A stretch of DNA of 64,000 nucleotides, taken from NCBI RefSeq assembly GCF_020026915.1, contig NZ_JAINUY010000004.1, positions 535,232 to 599,231 on the forward strand, written 5' to 3'. Numbering within the stretch: position 1 is the stretch's first letter; every line of letters starts with the position of its first letter. This DNA is from Flavobacterium potami (GTDB lineage: Bacteria > Bacteroidota > Bacteroidia > Flavobacteriales > Flavobacteriaceae). A program made the position numbers and the translations under genes. A model generated the notes under the pieces. It saw only the letters and a list, made by a program, of their open reading frames with translations, was not told the DNA's origin and did not search any database. Shown piece by piece: positions 37,822-46,917 of the stretch.

Positions 37822-39468
37822 ATGCAAAAGATTATATTATTAATTATTATTTTACTTTCTGAAGCTATTTTTAGTGCTCCTAAAATCACTGAAAATGAAA
37901 AACTTGTTGCAACCTGCAAGGTATGGGGGTTCTTAAAATACTATCATCCAAAGGTGGCCAATGGAGAATTGAATTGGGACAATCAACTTTTGGAGAAATT
38001 ACCTAAAATAGAAAAAGCGCAAACCCAAGAAGAATTTTCCTTAATCTTAGAAAATTGGATTGATGAAATTGGTCCAGTAAAAGAAATAGCGCCAATTATT
38101 ATTCCGAAAGAGGTTGAACTTTTTGACAAGAACTTCGATTTGAGTTGGTTTAATAATAAACTGTTTTCTAAAAGACTTTCGAAGAAATTAAAATTTATTG
38201 AAGAAAATAGATTTCAAAGCCAAGAGGAATTTAGTCCAGAGTTTGATGCTTTTAAAAAGCAGCGAAACTATAATGATTTGGATTATATGGATAAAGAATC
38301 CAGAATCCTGATGTTGTTTGCTTATTGGAATGTAATCGAATATTATTTTCCATATAAATATATAATGGATCAAAAATGGAACAAGATTTTAGAAGAAGTA
38401 GTTCCTGTCGTTCTGGCTGCAAAAGACAATAAGGAATATTTGGATACAATGAAAAAAATGACCAGAAAACTAAATGATGGACATGTAATGTTTATCTCAT
38501 ATCGATTTCATTGGTCTGGAAAGACGCCGACTTATTTTCCCGCAACAGGAAAAATAATTGATGAAAAATTGATTGTTACTGAAATTTTAGGCGATAGCTT
38601 GGCTGCAGCTTACGATATTAAAATTGGTGATGTTATTACTAAAATAAACAACAAAACAATTAAAGACTATATCGCAGAAAAGAGAGATGTGATAAGCGCA
38701 TCAAATGAAGCTAATTATTTGCAAAGAGTTGTAAATCCTATTTTGACCTCAGATACTGAAAATGTAAAAGTTGAGTTTTTAAAAGATGGAAAGCTTCTAA
38801 CAAAAGATATGAAATGGTTTGATTACCATGATTCTCATAGAAATGAGTTTAAAAAAGGAGCTCTTAAAAAGAAAGACAATTTTAAACTTTTGGAGAATAA
38901 TATTGGATATGTTAATATGGAAGTCATAAAACAAAAGCACATTCCTGCTATGATTTCGGCTTTGGAATCTACAAAAGCAATTGTTTTTGATTTGAGAAAT
39001 TATCCACAAGGTACCTATAAGGAGATTTCAGATTTTATAAGTCCTAGCGAACAAAAATTTGCAATCTATACACAACCTTATTTAAATTATCCGGGGCGTT
39101 ACAAATGGATGGAGGGCACGACAGCTGGTTTTGAAAACAAAAACAATTATAAAGGTAAAGTTATAGTGTTGGTTAATGAAAATTCATTTAGTCAATCAGA
39201 ATGGACCGCAATGTGCTTTAAAACTGCAGGAAACACTACAATTATTGGAAGTCAGACAGCAGGAACCGACGGAAATGTATTTGAATTTGAGTTTAAAGAA
39301 TTTCATACTGGATTTACTGGAATTGGCGTTTACTATCCAGATGGAAGAGAAACCCAAAGAATTGGCATTATTCCTGATATAGAAATAAAACCAACCATAA
39401 AAGGAATTCAGGAAGGCAGAGATGAAGTTTTGGAACGCGCTTTGCTATTTATTGAAACAGGAAAATAA
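37822..39468 (+). CDS. S41 family peptidase (exported)
   Basis: A 548-aa serine protease related to C-terminal-processing and tricorn-core peptidases. A signal peptide (residues 1-18) is followed by a helical N-terminal domain, a PDZ-like region (about 255-300, GDSLAAAYDIKIGDVITKINNK) and the S41 catalytic core (about 355-540). The nucleophile region NENSFSQSEWTAM begins near residue 452, and GSQTAGTDG follows. Not obviously part of the sigma operon: 129 bp separate them and no shared motif is seen. The substrate is unknown. Confidence 0.87.
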   Translation: MQKIILLIIILLSEAIFSAPKITENEKLVATCKVWGFLKYYHPKVANGELNWDNQLLEKLPKIEKAQTQEEFSLILENWIDEIGPVKEIAPIIIPKEVELFDKNFDLSWFNNKLFSKRLSKKLKFIEENRFQSQEEFSPEFDAFKKQRNYNDLDYMDKESRILMLFAYWNVIEYYFPYKYIMDQKWNKILEEVVPVVLAAKDNKEYLDTMKKMTRKLNDGHVMFISYRFHWSGKTPTYFPATGKIIDEKLIVTEILGDSLAAAYDIKIGDVITKINNKTIKDYIAEKRDVISASNEANYLQRVVNPILTSDTENVKVEFLKDGKLLTKDMKWFDYHDSHRNEFKKGALKKKDNFKLLENNIGYVNMEVIKQKHIPAMISALESTKAIVFDLRNYPQGTYKEISDFISPSEQKFAIYTQPYLNYPGRYKWMEGTTAGFENKNNYKGKVIVLVNENSFSQSEWTAMCFKTAGNTTIIGSQTAGTDGNVFEFEFKEFHTGFTGIGVYYPDGRETQRIGIIPDIEIKPTIKGIQEGRDEVLERALLFIETGK

Positions 39469-39772
39469 AACGAAATTATCATCCTGAAGAACGAAGGATC
39501 ACACTAGTTAATTTGCGGAAAAAATGGGGGTTTTCTTTGCGAAGCTACTTGTGAGGTTCTTCGTTCCTTAAGAGGATAAAAGATTAGTTTTAATTTGTAA
39601 ACCTTTGCCAAAGTGTAATACTTAGGTAAAGGTTTTTTTCTTTTTTAAGATATTCAATAAAAAAAAATCCGTTCAAATCGGCGTTTTCACAAAGTGAATC
39701 TGTGTTATCCGCGTCCCATTTTATCTGGAATTGCTATTCTTTTATTATTGTCGTAATTTTGATGACTTTAAA
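39469..39772. other. 304-bp spacer with terminator and degenerate dispersed repeats
   Basis: No gene was found. It holds a degenerate inverted pair of 'gaacgaagga' sequences (39477-39505 and 39556-39580), a rho-independent terminator (39599-39640) and a segment around 39667-39720 (ATCCGTTCAAATCGGCG ... ATCCGCGTCCCA) that looks like another dispersed flavobacterial spacer repeat. A TAATTTTG -7 element lies at 39754-39761. Confidence 0.5.
39599..39640 (+). terminator. Rho-independent terminator after the S41 peptidase gene
   Basis: AACCTTTGCC (39600-39609) pairs with GGTAAAGGTT (39625-39634) with one G-T pair; seven T residues follow. Confidence 0.82.
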
Positions 39773-40561
39773 ATGATAGCCTTGAATTCAACACCCATAA
39801 TTACCGATACACACACACATTTATATTCTGAAGAATTTGATCAGGATCGTGACGAAATGATTCAGCGCGCCATTGCTGCCGGAGTTACCCGCTTTTTTAT
39901 TCCAGCCATTGATGCGGCTGCCACGCAGTCCATGTACGATTTAGAAAAAAAATATCCTGAAAATGTATTCCTGATGATGGGTTTGCATCCCACTTACGTG
40001 AAAGATAATTATCTGGAAGAATTACAGCATGTTGAAACAGAATTATCCAAAAGAAAATTCTATGCTGTTGGCGAAATAGGAATCGATTTATATTGGGATA
40101 AAACCCATTTAAAAGAACAGCAAATTGCTTTTAAAAGGCAAATCCAGCTTGCAAAACAATACAAATTACCCATTGTAATTCATTGCAGAGAAGCTTTTGA
40201 CGAAATCTTCGAAGTCTTAGAAGAAGAAAAATCTGAAGATTTGTTTGGGATTTTTCATTGTTTTTCCGGAACTTTATTACAAGCGCAACAGGCCATTTCT
40301 TACAATATGAAATTAGGAATCGGTGGTGTTGTAACATTCAAGAACGGAAAAATAGATCAGTTTTTAAATGAAATCGATTTGAAACATATCGTTCTAGAAA
40401 CAGATTCACCTTATTTAGCGCCAATTCCTTACCGAGGAAAACGAAATGAAAGTAGTTATTTAGTCAATGTTATAGCGAAACTAAGCGATATTTACGGTGT
40501 TTCTACAGAAGAAATAGCAGCAATAACAACACAAAATTCAAAAGACGTGTTCGGGATTTAA
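39773..40561 (+). CDS. TatD family metal-dependent hydrolase
   Basis: A 262-aa TIM-barrel hydrolase of the TatD group, 3'-5' DNases or exonucleases acting in the cytoplasm. The metal ligands are visible: THTHLYSEEF at the start, GEIGIDLYWD with the conserved Glu, HCREAFDEIFEVL, HCFSGT and LETDSPYLAP. The start at 39773 is preferred to an in-frame ATG 42 bp upstream because the protein family begins near IITDTHTH and a -7 element (39754-39761) would otherwise be inside the gene. Confidence 0.93.
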   Translation: MIALNSTPIITDTHTHLYSEEFDQDRDEMIQRAIAAGVTRFFIPAIDAAATQSMYDLEKKYPENVFLMMGLHPTYVKDNYLEELQHVETELSKRKFYAVGEIGIDLYWDKTHLKEQQIAFKRQIQLAKQYKLPIVIHCREAFDEIFEVLEEEKSEDLFGIFHCFSGTLLQAQQAISYNMKLGIGGVVTFKNGKIDQFLNEIDLKHIVLETDSPYLAPIPYRGKRNESSYLVNVIAKLSDIYGVSTEEIAAITTQNSKDVFGI

Positions 40562-40624
40562 CCCAAGCCTTACAAAACTTTAATTTTTTTTTTGTTCTTT
40601 TGCCCACTTAAACCCAAATAAATA

Positions 40625-41761
40625 ATGCAGAGATTTGATGCCATTCGACCGTTTTATGATTCCGAAATAAATGAAGCCCTTCATAATGTTGTCAATCATC
40701 CTATGATGAAAACTATGATGAACTTTACTTTTCCGGAAGTAGAAGATGAGGTTTGGAAGGAACAATTGAAGAAAACACATTCTATTCGTGATTTTCAATG
40801 CAACTTTATTTACAACACTATTCAAAAAGTTTTAGAAAAAAGCTCTGAAGGATTAACCACTTCAGGTTTTGAAAAACTGGAACCTAATACTTCTTATTTG
40901 TTTATCTCGAATCACAGAGATATTCTTTTAGATACGACTTTATTAAATGTTTGTTTGTTCGAACATGGTTTAGTAATGACCGCATCGGCAATTGGAGACA
41001 ATTTGGTTAAAAAAGCTTTCTTGGCGACTTTAGCTAAATTAAACCGAAACTTTTTGGTTCTAAGAGGATTAACGCCTCGTGAAATGCTTCAAAGTTCGAA
41101 GTTATTGTCTGAATATATGGGACAATTATTGCTTCGCGAAAACCGTTCGGTTTGGATTGCCCAAAGAGAAGGAAGAACAAAAGACGGAAACGACGAAACC
41201 AATCCTGGCGTTCTAAAAATGATCGGAATGGGTTCTGATGAAGAAAATTTAATGGATTATTTTAAGAAATTAAAAATCGTTCCTGTTTCGATTTCTTACG
41301 AATATGATCCGACAGATGTTTTGAAAATGCCGCAATTAATGGCAGAAGCAAACAACGAAGTTTACGTAAAAGATAAAAACGAAGATTTCATGACCATTTT
41401 GAGTGGTATCATGGGAACTAAAAAAAGAATACATATTTCTGTTGGCGATGTTTTAGATACTCAAATCGATCAAATTGTAGCAGAAAATGACAATGCAAAC
41501 AAACAGGTTCAGGCTTTGGCACAAACAATTGATGATATGATTTTGAAAAACTATCAGTTATGGCCAACTAATTTTATTGCTTACGATATTTTAAACGAAA
41601 CAGATAAATTCGCAGACAAATACAAAGAAAGCGAAAAACAACTTTTTGAGCGTCGTTTAGAAATGAGAATCGGAAGCGATAATCCTGTTACCAGACAAGG
41701 CTTCTTGGCTATGTACGCCAATCCAGTTGTCAATAAATTAAAATACCAAGATGTCATCTAA
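40625..41761 (+). CDS. 1-acylglycerol-3-phosphate acyltransferase-like (PlsC) protein
   Basis: A 378-aa acyltransferase. The catalytic motif NHRDILLD (NHx4D) lies near residue 97-104, and the second block IAQREGRTKDGND resembles the phosphate-binding FPEGTRS region. There is no strong membrane anchor. The expected role is glycerophospholipid or related lipid acylation at the membrane surface; the acyl acceptor is uncertain. It overlaps the asparaginase gene by 11 bp, so the two form an operon. Confidence 0.85.
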   Translation: MQRFDAIRPFYDSEINEALHNVVNHPMMKTMMNFTFPEVEDEVWKEQLKKTHSIRDFQCNFIYNTIQKVLEKSSEGLTTSGFEKLEPNTSYLFISNHRDILLDTTLLNVCLFEHGLVMTASAIGDNLVKKAFLATLAKLNRNFLVLRGLTPREMLQSSKLLSEYMGQLLLRENRSVWIAQREGRTKDGNDETNPGVLKMIGMGSDEENLMDYFKKLKIVPVSISYEYDPTDVLKMPQLMAEANNEVYVKDKNEDFMTILSGIMGTKKRIHISVGDVLDTQIDQIVAENDNANKQVQALAQTIDDMILKNYQLWPTNFIAYDILNETDKFADKYKESEKQLFERRLEMRIGSDNPVTRQGFLAMYANPVVNKLKYQDVI

Positions 41762-42779
41762 AGCAAAAATATTGTTGATTTATACCGGAGGAACCATCGG
41801 TATGAGCAAAGACTTTGAAACAGGAGCGCTTAAGGCCTTCAATTTTGGTAAATTAATTCAGAAAATTCCAGAAATAAAGCAATTGGACTGTGAGATCGAA
41901 TCGATTTCATTCGAACATCCGATTGATTCTTCTAATATGAATCCTCAAATGTGGACCAAAATTGCCACAATGATTGAGGAAAACTACGCTTCTTTTGATG
42001 GATTTGTAGTCCTTCACGGATCAGATACCATGTCGTATTCGGCTTCAGCATTGAGTTTTATGCTGGAGAATTTAGCAAAACCGGTTGTATTTACCGGATC
42101 GCAATTACCAATTGGAGATTTGCGTACCGATGCAAAAGAAAACCTGATTACTGCGATTCAGATTGCATCGCTTTTAGAAGACGGAAAACCTGTTATTACA
42201 GAAGTTTGCTTGTATTTTGAATACAAATTATACCGAGGAAACCGAACTTCTAAAGTAAATGCGGAACATTTTAGAGCTTTTACAGCACCAAATTATCCAG
42301 AATTGGTAGAATCTGGCGTTCACTTAAAATTGAACAGACATTTATTTCTTCCAATAAATAAAGATGCCAAACTGATTGTTCACAAAAACTTAGACAATCA
42401 CGTTGCCATAATCAAAATGTTTCCGGGAATGAGCGAAATTGTTTTGGCTTCGATTCTGGCAACGTCAGGTTTACGAGGAATTGTTCTGGAAACTTACGGT
42501 TCTGGAAACGCACCAACCGAAGATTGGTTTTTGAATTTAATTGAAAAAGCCATTAAATCTGGAATGCACATTGTAAACGTAACCCAATGTTCCGGCGGAA
42601 GCGTTAATATGGGACAATACGAAACCAGTACAGCTTTAAAATCTCTTGGAGTTATTTCTGGAAAAGACATTACTACAGAAGCAGCCATTACCAAATTAAT
42701 GTATTTGCTTGGACATAATATTCCACAAAAGGAGTTTAAAGATATTTTTGAGACTGCACTTCGCGGGGAGATATCTTAA
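41751..42779 (+). CDS. ansA: Type I (cytoplasmic) L-asparaginase
   Basis: A 342-aa enzyme that hydrolyses asparagine to aspartate and ammonia. Both catalytic threonine motifs are present: LIYTGGTIGM near the N-terminus and LHGSDTMSYSASALSF near residue 90. The C-terminal domain retains TYGSGNAP. There is no signal peptide, consistent with the cytoplasmic type. Its ATG lies inside the end of the acyltransferase gene, so expression is probably coupled. Confidence 0.94.
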   Translation: MSSKAKILLIYTGGTIGMSKDFETGALKAFNFGKLIQKIPEIKQLDCEIESISFEHPIDSSNMNPQMWTKIATMIEENYASFDGFVVLHGSDTMSYSASALSFMLENLAKPVVFTGSQLPIGDLRTDAKENLITAIQIASLLEDGKPVITEVCLYFEYKLYRGNRTSKVNAEHFRAFTAPNYPELVESGVHLKLNRHLFLPINKDAKLIVHKNLDNHVAIIKMFPGMSEIVLASILATSGLRGIVLETYGSGNAPTEDWFLNLIEKAIKSGMHIVNVTQCSGGSVNMGQYETSTALKSLGVISGKDITTEAAITKLMYLLGHNIPQKEFKDIFETALRGEIS

Positions 42780-42830
42780 AGTTTAAAATCCAATATTTAA
42801 AAATCCAAATTTCAACTTGTTTACGTGAAG

Positions 42831-42863
42831 AACTTTGTCAAAGTTTAAAACTTTGACAAAGTT
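42831..42863. repeat. Perfect 15-bp inverted repeat in spacer
   Basis: AACTTTGTCAAAGTT (42831-42845) and AACTTTGACAAAGTT (42849-42863) are exact reverse complements around TAA. Without a T tract this is not a clear terminator, although it could slow transcription between the convergent ansA and MFS genes. Confidence 0.7.
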
Positions 42864-42935
42864 GAACGCATAGTTGTTCTTAAGCAAAAAAATGGAATTT
42901 GGACCCGAGCGATAGCGAACTGGCGAAGCAATTTC

Positions 42936-44180
42936 TTAATTGGAATTTCTGTACTCAACAGGACAAGTTTCCAAATCATCAATCACAATAGCTTTGTGTT
43001 TTTTGTAATACAAATAAACAAGCACAGAAATAATACAAATAACGCCTTGAATCGCAACGGTTGTTCTTACGCCAAGCGAATGAGAAACGTAACCAATAAT
43101 TAAACTTCCCACAGGAATCATTCCCTGATATGCCATCATATAATAACTGATACTTCTAGAACGCATATTGACAGCACTGTGCGTTTGGATGTAAATGTTG
43201 ATAGAAGAAGTTTGACCCATCATTCCGATTCCGCTAAGCGTCATACAGATTAAGGCAATTGTAATACTGCTTGAAACGGCTAGAATAATCACGCTGAAAC
43301 CTAGAAGCAAACTCGCAGCAATCATCAATTTATTCATGTTTTCTGCAGATTTCAAATTGGCTAAATAAATTGCAGATAAAACAGAACCAATTCCGGCAGC
43401 GCTTTCGAACCAGCTGAAAGTTTCGGCGTTTCCGCTAAAAATATCTTTGGCGAAAACGGGCATTAAAGTATTGAAAGAAATTACAAATAAACTACTACAA
43501 GTTAACATCATCAGCATTCTAGCCATTTCGGTTTCTTTTTTCACATAGTCCAAACCTTCGATAAAATCTTCCAACATATTCAATTTGTTTTCAGCTTTAA
43601 TGTGCGGCGTAATTTTCATCATCATTAAGGATATCAAAACCGGAACATAACTAATGAAGTTCCCGATAAAACAAATGTCTTCACCGTATTCGTGCAGAAT
43701 AATTCCGGCAAGCGCTGGTCCCGCGATTCGGGCAAAGTTGTTCAAAGTAGAGTTTAAGGCAACCGCATTTGGAAGATCTTCTTTGTTGTCGACAATATCA
43801 ATCATCATGGTTTGGCGACACGTCATATCAAAAGCATTGATAATTCCTTGAATTAGACTCAGAGCCAAAATAAAGTTGATGTTGTATATTTTAAGATAAA
43901 TCAACAAAGCTAAAGTTCCTGCTTGAAGCATTGCTAAAGACTGCAAGAACAACATTGTTTTGTGTCTGTCGTAACGCCCGATTATACTTCCTGCCAAAGG
44001 AGCCAGAAACAAAGACGGAATCATACTTAAAAATGTCGCTAATCCTAGTAAAAACACAGAACCCGTTATGCTGTAAACCATCCAGCTTACTGCTGTTTTC
44101 TGCATCCAAGTTCCGATAACAGATACAGATTGACCGTAGAAAAATAGTTTGAAATTTTTTGATTTTAAGGCTTTAAACAT
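42936..44180 (-). CDS. MFS transporter (EntS-like subgroup)
   Basis: A 414-aa protein with 10-12 membrane helices. It opens with FKALKSKNFKLFFYGQSVSVIGTWMQKTAVSWMVYSITGS, typical of the MFS_3/EntS group, and motif A appears as GSIIGRYDRHKTML. Members export siderophores or drugs, but the substrate here is unknown. It is divergent from a LysR gene across 90 bp, so it is the likely target of that regulator. Confidence 0.88.
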   Translation of the reverse strand: MFKALKSKNFKLFFYGQSVSVIGTWMQKTAVSWMVYSITGSVFLLGLATFLSMIPSLFLAPLAGSIIGRYDRHKTMLFLQSLAMLQAGTLALLIYLKIYNINFILALSLIQGIINAFDMTCRQTMMIDIVDNKEDLPNAVALNSTLNNFARIAGPALAGIILHEYGEDICFIGNFISYVPVLISLMMMKITPHIKAENKLNMLEDFIEGLDYVKKETEMARMLMMLTCSSLFVISFNTLMPVFAKDIFSGNAETFSWFESAAGIGSVLSAIYLANLKSAENMNKLMIAASLLLGFSVIILAVSSSITIALICMTLSGIGMMGQTSSINIYIQTHSAVNMRSRSISYYMMAYQGMIPVGSLIIGYVSHSLGVRTTVAIQGVICIISVLVYLYYKKHKAIVIDDLETCPVEYRNSN

Positions 44181-44248
44181 GACTCTAAATATTTAATACA
44201 AAGGTCGGGATTATGATAGCATTAGAAAAATTAATAATTTTACTGATA

Positions 44249-44266
44249 ATAAGTATTTAAACTTAT
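44249..44266. promoter_or_regulatory. Candidate LysR operator
   Basis: ATAAGT-N6-ACTTAT is a perfect dyad immediately before the lysR ATG and within the divergent MFS/LysR spacer. LysR regulators usually bind such interrupted palindromes next to their own gene. Confidence 0.45.
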
Positions 44267-44270
44267 CAAT

Positions 44271-45140
44271 ATGGAAATTTATCAACTACAATATTTTATT
44301 AAAACAGCTGAGGTTTTGCATTTTACCAAAGCAGCAGAATTGTGTTTTGTCACGCAATCTGGACTTTCGCAACAGATTAAAAAACTAGAAGAAGAATTGG
44401 GATTGCCCTTATTTAAGCGAATTGGAAAAAAAGTACAATTGACCGAAGCCGGTTCGGTATTTTTAGTTCATGCCAAGAAAGTAGTCGAAAATATCGAAAA
44501 CGGAAAACAGGCCATCGAAGATTTGAACGAAATGATTGGCGGCGAATTGCGAATTGGTGTTACCTATATTTTTGGATTGCTTATTTTACCTGTCGTTCAA
44601 GCGTTTGCGAAACAATATCAGAATCTGAAAATTATTGTCGAATATGGAACAACCGAAGCGTTGGAAAAAAAATTACTAAATAACGAATTGGATGTGGTTT
44701 TGGTTATTTCTTCACATCCTATTGAACTTCCAATCCAGAAAGTGCCTTTGTTTATTTCGAATATGGTAATGGCGGTTTCGAAAACGCATCCTTTGGCGCA
44801 TTTGGATAAAATTGCTTTCAAAAAAATGGATGAAATCGAGTTGGTTTTACCCGGAAAAGGATCGAATTCAAGAGAATATGTTGAAGTATTGTTTCAGAAG
44901 TTTAATATGACGCCCAAAATCTCAATCGAACTGCATTCCATCCATGCATTATTACAAATGGTAGAAAACAGTGATTGGGCAACCATTGTGGCTGAAAAAG
45001 CCCTAAAAGGCTGGGATCAGCTTAAAGCAATTCAAATTACGGGCGTTGTCACTAAAAGAGAGTCGTTTATGCTGACCATTGGAGGTTACCAGAAAAAGGC
45101 AGTAAAATTATTCATGGAAGAGTTTAGAAAAAGCATTTAA
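44271..45140 (+). CDS. LysR family transcriptional regulator
   Basis: A 289-aa regulator with the classic N-terminal winged helix-turn-helix (MEIYQLQYFIKTAEVLHFTK, AAELCFVTQSGLSQQIKKLE) and a periplasmic-binding-protein-like effector domain (about 90-289). It is divergently transcribed from the MFS exporter and probably controls it in response to a small ligand. Its terminator lies immediately before tRNA-Ser. Confidence 0.93.
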   Translation: MEIYQLQYFIKTAEVLHFTKAAELCFVTQSGLSQQIKKLEEELGLPLFKRIGKKVQLTEAGSVFLVHAKKVVENIENGKQAIEDLNEMIGGELRIGVTYIFGLLILPVVQAFAKQYQNLKIIVEYGTTEALEKKLLNNELDVVLVISSHPIELPIQKVPLFISNMVMAVSKTHPLAHLDKIAFKKMDEIELVLPGKGSNSREYVEVLFQKFNMTPKISIELHSIHALLQMVENSDWATIVAEKALKGWDQLKAIQITGVVTKRESFMLTIGGYQKKAVKLFMEEFRKSI

Positions 45141-45153
45141 AGTAACTTGTGTT

Positions 45154-45179
45154 TTGACTTTGTAAAGTCAATTTTTTTT
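45154..45179 (+). terminator. Rho-independent terminator of the LysR gene
   Basis: TTGACTTT (45154-45161) and AAAGTCAA (45164-45171) form a short-loop hairpin followed by eight T residues. It ends 20 bp before tRNA-Ser. Confidence 0.75.
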
Positions 45180-45198
45180 GTTTCTTTGCAGACCAAAT

Positions 45199-45285
45199 AG
45201 AAAGGTGTCCGAGTGGTTTAAGGAGCTAGCCTGGAAAGCTAGTATATGGGTAACTGTATCGAGGGTTCGAATCCCTTCCTTTCTG
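45199..45285 (+). tRNA. tRNA-Ser (anticodon GGA)
   Basis: The acceptor arms AGAAAGG (45199-45205) and CCTTTCT (45278-45284) pair perfectly and G45285 is the discriminator base. The anticodon stem CTAGC/GCTAG holds the loop CTGGAAA with anticodon GGA, reading UCC and UCU. The long variable arm (ATATGGGTAACTGTAT) is typical of serine tRNAs, and the T arm GAGGGTTCGAATCCCTT is complete. CCA is not encoded. Confidence 0.96.
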
Positions 45286-45292
45286 CGAGATA

Positions 45293-45337
45293 AAAACCAG
45301 TGATTTCATTTTAAGAAATTACTGGTTTTTTGTTTTT
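45293..45337 (+). terminator. Rho-independent terminator after tRNA-Ser
   Basis: AAACCAGTGATTTC (45294-45307) pairs with GAAATTACTGGTTT (45315-45328) with one G-T pair; T residues follow. Confidence 0.82.
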
Positions 45338-45399
45338 TGAAAAAATGAGAATAAAAGCTATCTTTAATTGAATTTAATTTTAGAATTACAATTAGATAC

Positions 45400-45978
45400 A
45401 TGAAATCAACCGTATTAACTTTCCTTATAATTCTTCTTTTCTCTTCCTGTGCCTCATTTTCAGACAAAATGATTAAAGAAAACAAATCGGCATTATCAGA
45501 AAATGATTTGTCAAAACTGGAAGGGAAATACGAATTGTTTCCAGATTTAAAATACGATGAAAAAGGAAATGCAACAACAATAGATTCGCAAGAATCTAGG
45601 GCGAGATACAACTTGAATTATTTTATAAAATCGGAAAAATCAAAATTCGACTATTCACAAGGATATGTTGTTGAGGTAAAACTTTTGGATAAAAATCGTT
45701 TTCAATTTATTACCCAAAAAGACAATCAAATAATTGAAAATATTGAAGTTGGAGGAAAACTAAAAAACGGACTTTTCTATCTGGATAATAAATACTTAAA
45801 ACGTAACGGAGTTCCATATCTTGCAGGCGGTTACGATAATCATAAAACAAGAATTGGACTCTCAAAAGATAACGGACTTTTGGTGAATTATGCTTATGAT
45901 AATTCGGGTGCGGTTTTGTTTATGTTTTGGGCTGGCTCTTCTTATAATCTGGGTTATCATTACAAAAGAATTGAATAA
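45400..45978 (+). CDS. Lipoprotein of unknown function (192 aa)
   Basis: The signal peptide ends in a lipobox, LFSSCASFSDK (Cys18), predicting a lipid-anchored envelope protein. The remainder is a mix of beta segments (VVEVKLLDKNRFQFITQKDN) with no family recognised. Its stop codon overlaps the ATG of the next gene (TAATG), so the two are co-expressed. Confidence 0.78.
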   Translation: MKSTVLTFLIILLFSSCASFSDKMIKENKSALSENDLSKLEGKYELFPDLKYDEKGNATTIDSQESRARYNLNYFIKSEKSKFDYSQGYVVEVKLLDKNRFQFITQKDNQIIENIEVGGKLKNGLFYLDNKYLKRNGVPYLAGGYDNHKTRIGLSKDNGLLVNYAYDNSGAVLFMFWAGSSYNLGYHYKRIE

Positions 45979-46313
45979 TGTATAAATACTATTTTCGCCC
46001 CGGTTATCAATCAGGGAATCTTTTGATTGAAGTTTTTGATGGCGCAGAAAATGAAACTTTTGTTTCTGATTTTGTTCATGCTTTAGGCGAAATAAATCCA
46101 AAAATGACAGATGTTTTAGATTTGTGGATGAACGATGAAGTGCTTTTAACTTACGATTCTGAAATTGGACCGTTTACGATTTCAAAAGATATTTGGGGTT
46201 TTGCTTTTATAACCGCAGAAAATAATCAAGAGGGTTTGGGTAAAATAAATTCTGTTTTAGAAAAATCGGAATTCTTTGAGAAAGTCGAAGTTGATTTCGA
46301 AAATTACAAATAA
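45978..46313 (+). CDS. Hypothetical protein (111 aa)
   Basis: A small soluble acidic protein with no signal peptide or membrane helix (MYKYYFRPGYQSGNLLIEVF ... DLWMNDEVLLTYDSEIGPF). No family recognised. It shares one base with the lipoprotein stop codon. The partnership suggests a cytoplasmic companion or an immunity-like pair, but no evidence goes further. Confidence 0.72.
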   Translation: MYKYYFRPGYQSGNLLIEVFDGAENETFVSDFVHALGEINPKMTDVLDLWMNDEVLLTYDSEIGPFTISKDIWGFAFITAENNQEGLGKINSVLEKSEFFEKVEVDFENYK

Positions 46314-46321
46314 AAACGAAA

Positions 46322-46432
46322 ACGTCTAGTCTAGCCCCGATAGAAGCGGCATCCTTTTGTGGCGGGGTTCGCCGCAAAAGATACAGCGGATAGCGGGACT
46401 AAACGTGTTTTGAAAACGAGATTTCTGCTCCT
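46322..46432. ncRNA. Structured RNA element, flavo-1-like, copy 1
   Basis: A ~110-nt element with an outer pairing TAGTC...GACTA and CCCG...CGGG around an inner hairpin (arms 46354-46364 and 46370-46380, loop GGGTT). The second copy at 53230-53337 keeps the same fold with compensatory changes in the stem (GGCG/CGCC becomes GTTG/CAAC). It resembles the flavo-1 RNA motif as I remember it. Strand is uncertain because it is nearly symmetrical, but both copies lie in the same orientation. Confidence 0.65.
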
Positions 46433-46518
46433 TAAATATAAAAAATCAATAAATACATAGTCGCGAAAAGTTATTTTTAAAATACGGTTTCCCGTATTCT
46501 TTTATTCTAGAAATATTC

Positions 46519-46526
46519 TATATTTG
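46519..46526 (+). promoter_or_regulatory. Bacteroidota -7 promoter element for the speD-like operon
   Basis: TATATTTG matches TAnnTTTG exactly and lies 26 bp before the speD-like ATG at 46552. The -33 box is not convincing. A small hairpin AATACGG/CCGTATT (46481-46498) lies just upstream. Confidence 0.5.
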
Positions 46527-46551
46527 ACTCCTGTGTAATATAAATAACTTG

Positions 46552-46914
46552 ATGGATTTACCTCCTTATTCGCCAGGATTGCATAAACTGGTTACTTTAC
46601 ATGTCGATAAAACTTCGAAGCTGACCGATAGCAAAGGTTTTGTTGCGATTACCAATTCCATTTTAGAAAAATACGAACTTGAAAAGGTTGGCGCTGTTGT
46701 GCATGATTTTGATAATGACAGTTTTACAATCTCGTACTGCCTTAAAGAATCGCATATTTGTATACACACTTGGCCAGAATACAATCAGTTGACTTTGGAT
46801 GTTTATTTGTGTAATTATCTTCAGGATAATTCGCAAAAAGTGCGTGCTGTAATGGCTGATTATGTGGCTTATTTTGAAGCAGAAATTATTAAAGATTTTG
46901 AAATTAACCGATAA
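46552..46914 (+). CDS. speD: S-adenosylmethionine decarboxylase-like protein (SpeD family)
   Basis: A 120-aa prokaryotic-type SpeD proenzyme. The core KESHICIHTWPEYNQL holds the Glu66-Ser67 pair at which autocleavage makes the pyruvoyl group, and the downstream DVYLC has the conserved Cys. Its product, decarboxylated SAM, is the aminopropyl donor for the spermidine synthase encoded four genes on. The start is ATG 46552, as the codon before it in frame is TTG. It is first in a tight seven-gene set. Confidence 0.85.
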   Translation: MDLPPYSPGLHKLVTLHVDKTSKLTDSKGFVAITNSILEKYELEKVGAVVHDFDNDSFTISYCLKESHICIHTWPEYNQLTLDVYLCNYLQDNSQKVRAVMADYVAYFEAEIIKDFEINR

Positions 46915-46917
46915 GAT

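Noticed and set aside
45246..45256. GGGTAACTG resembling the sigma motif
   Set aside because: It is the variable arm of tRNA-Ser.
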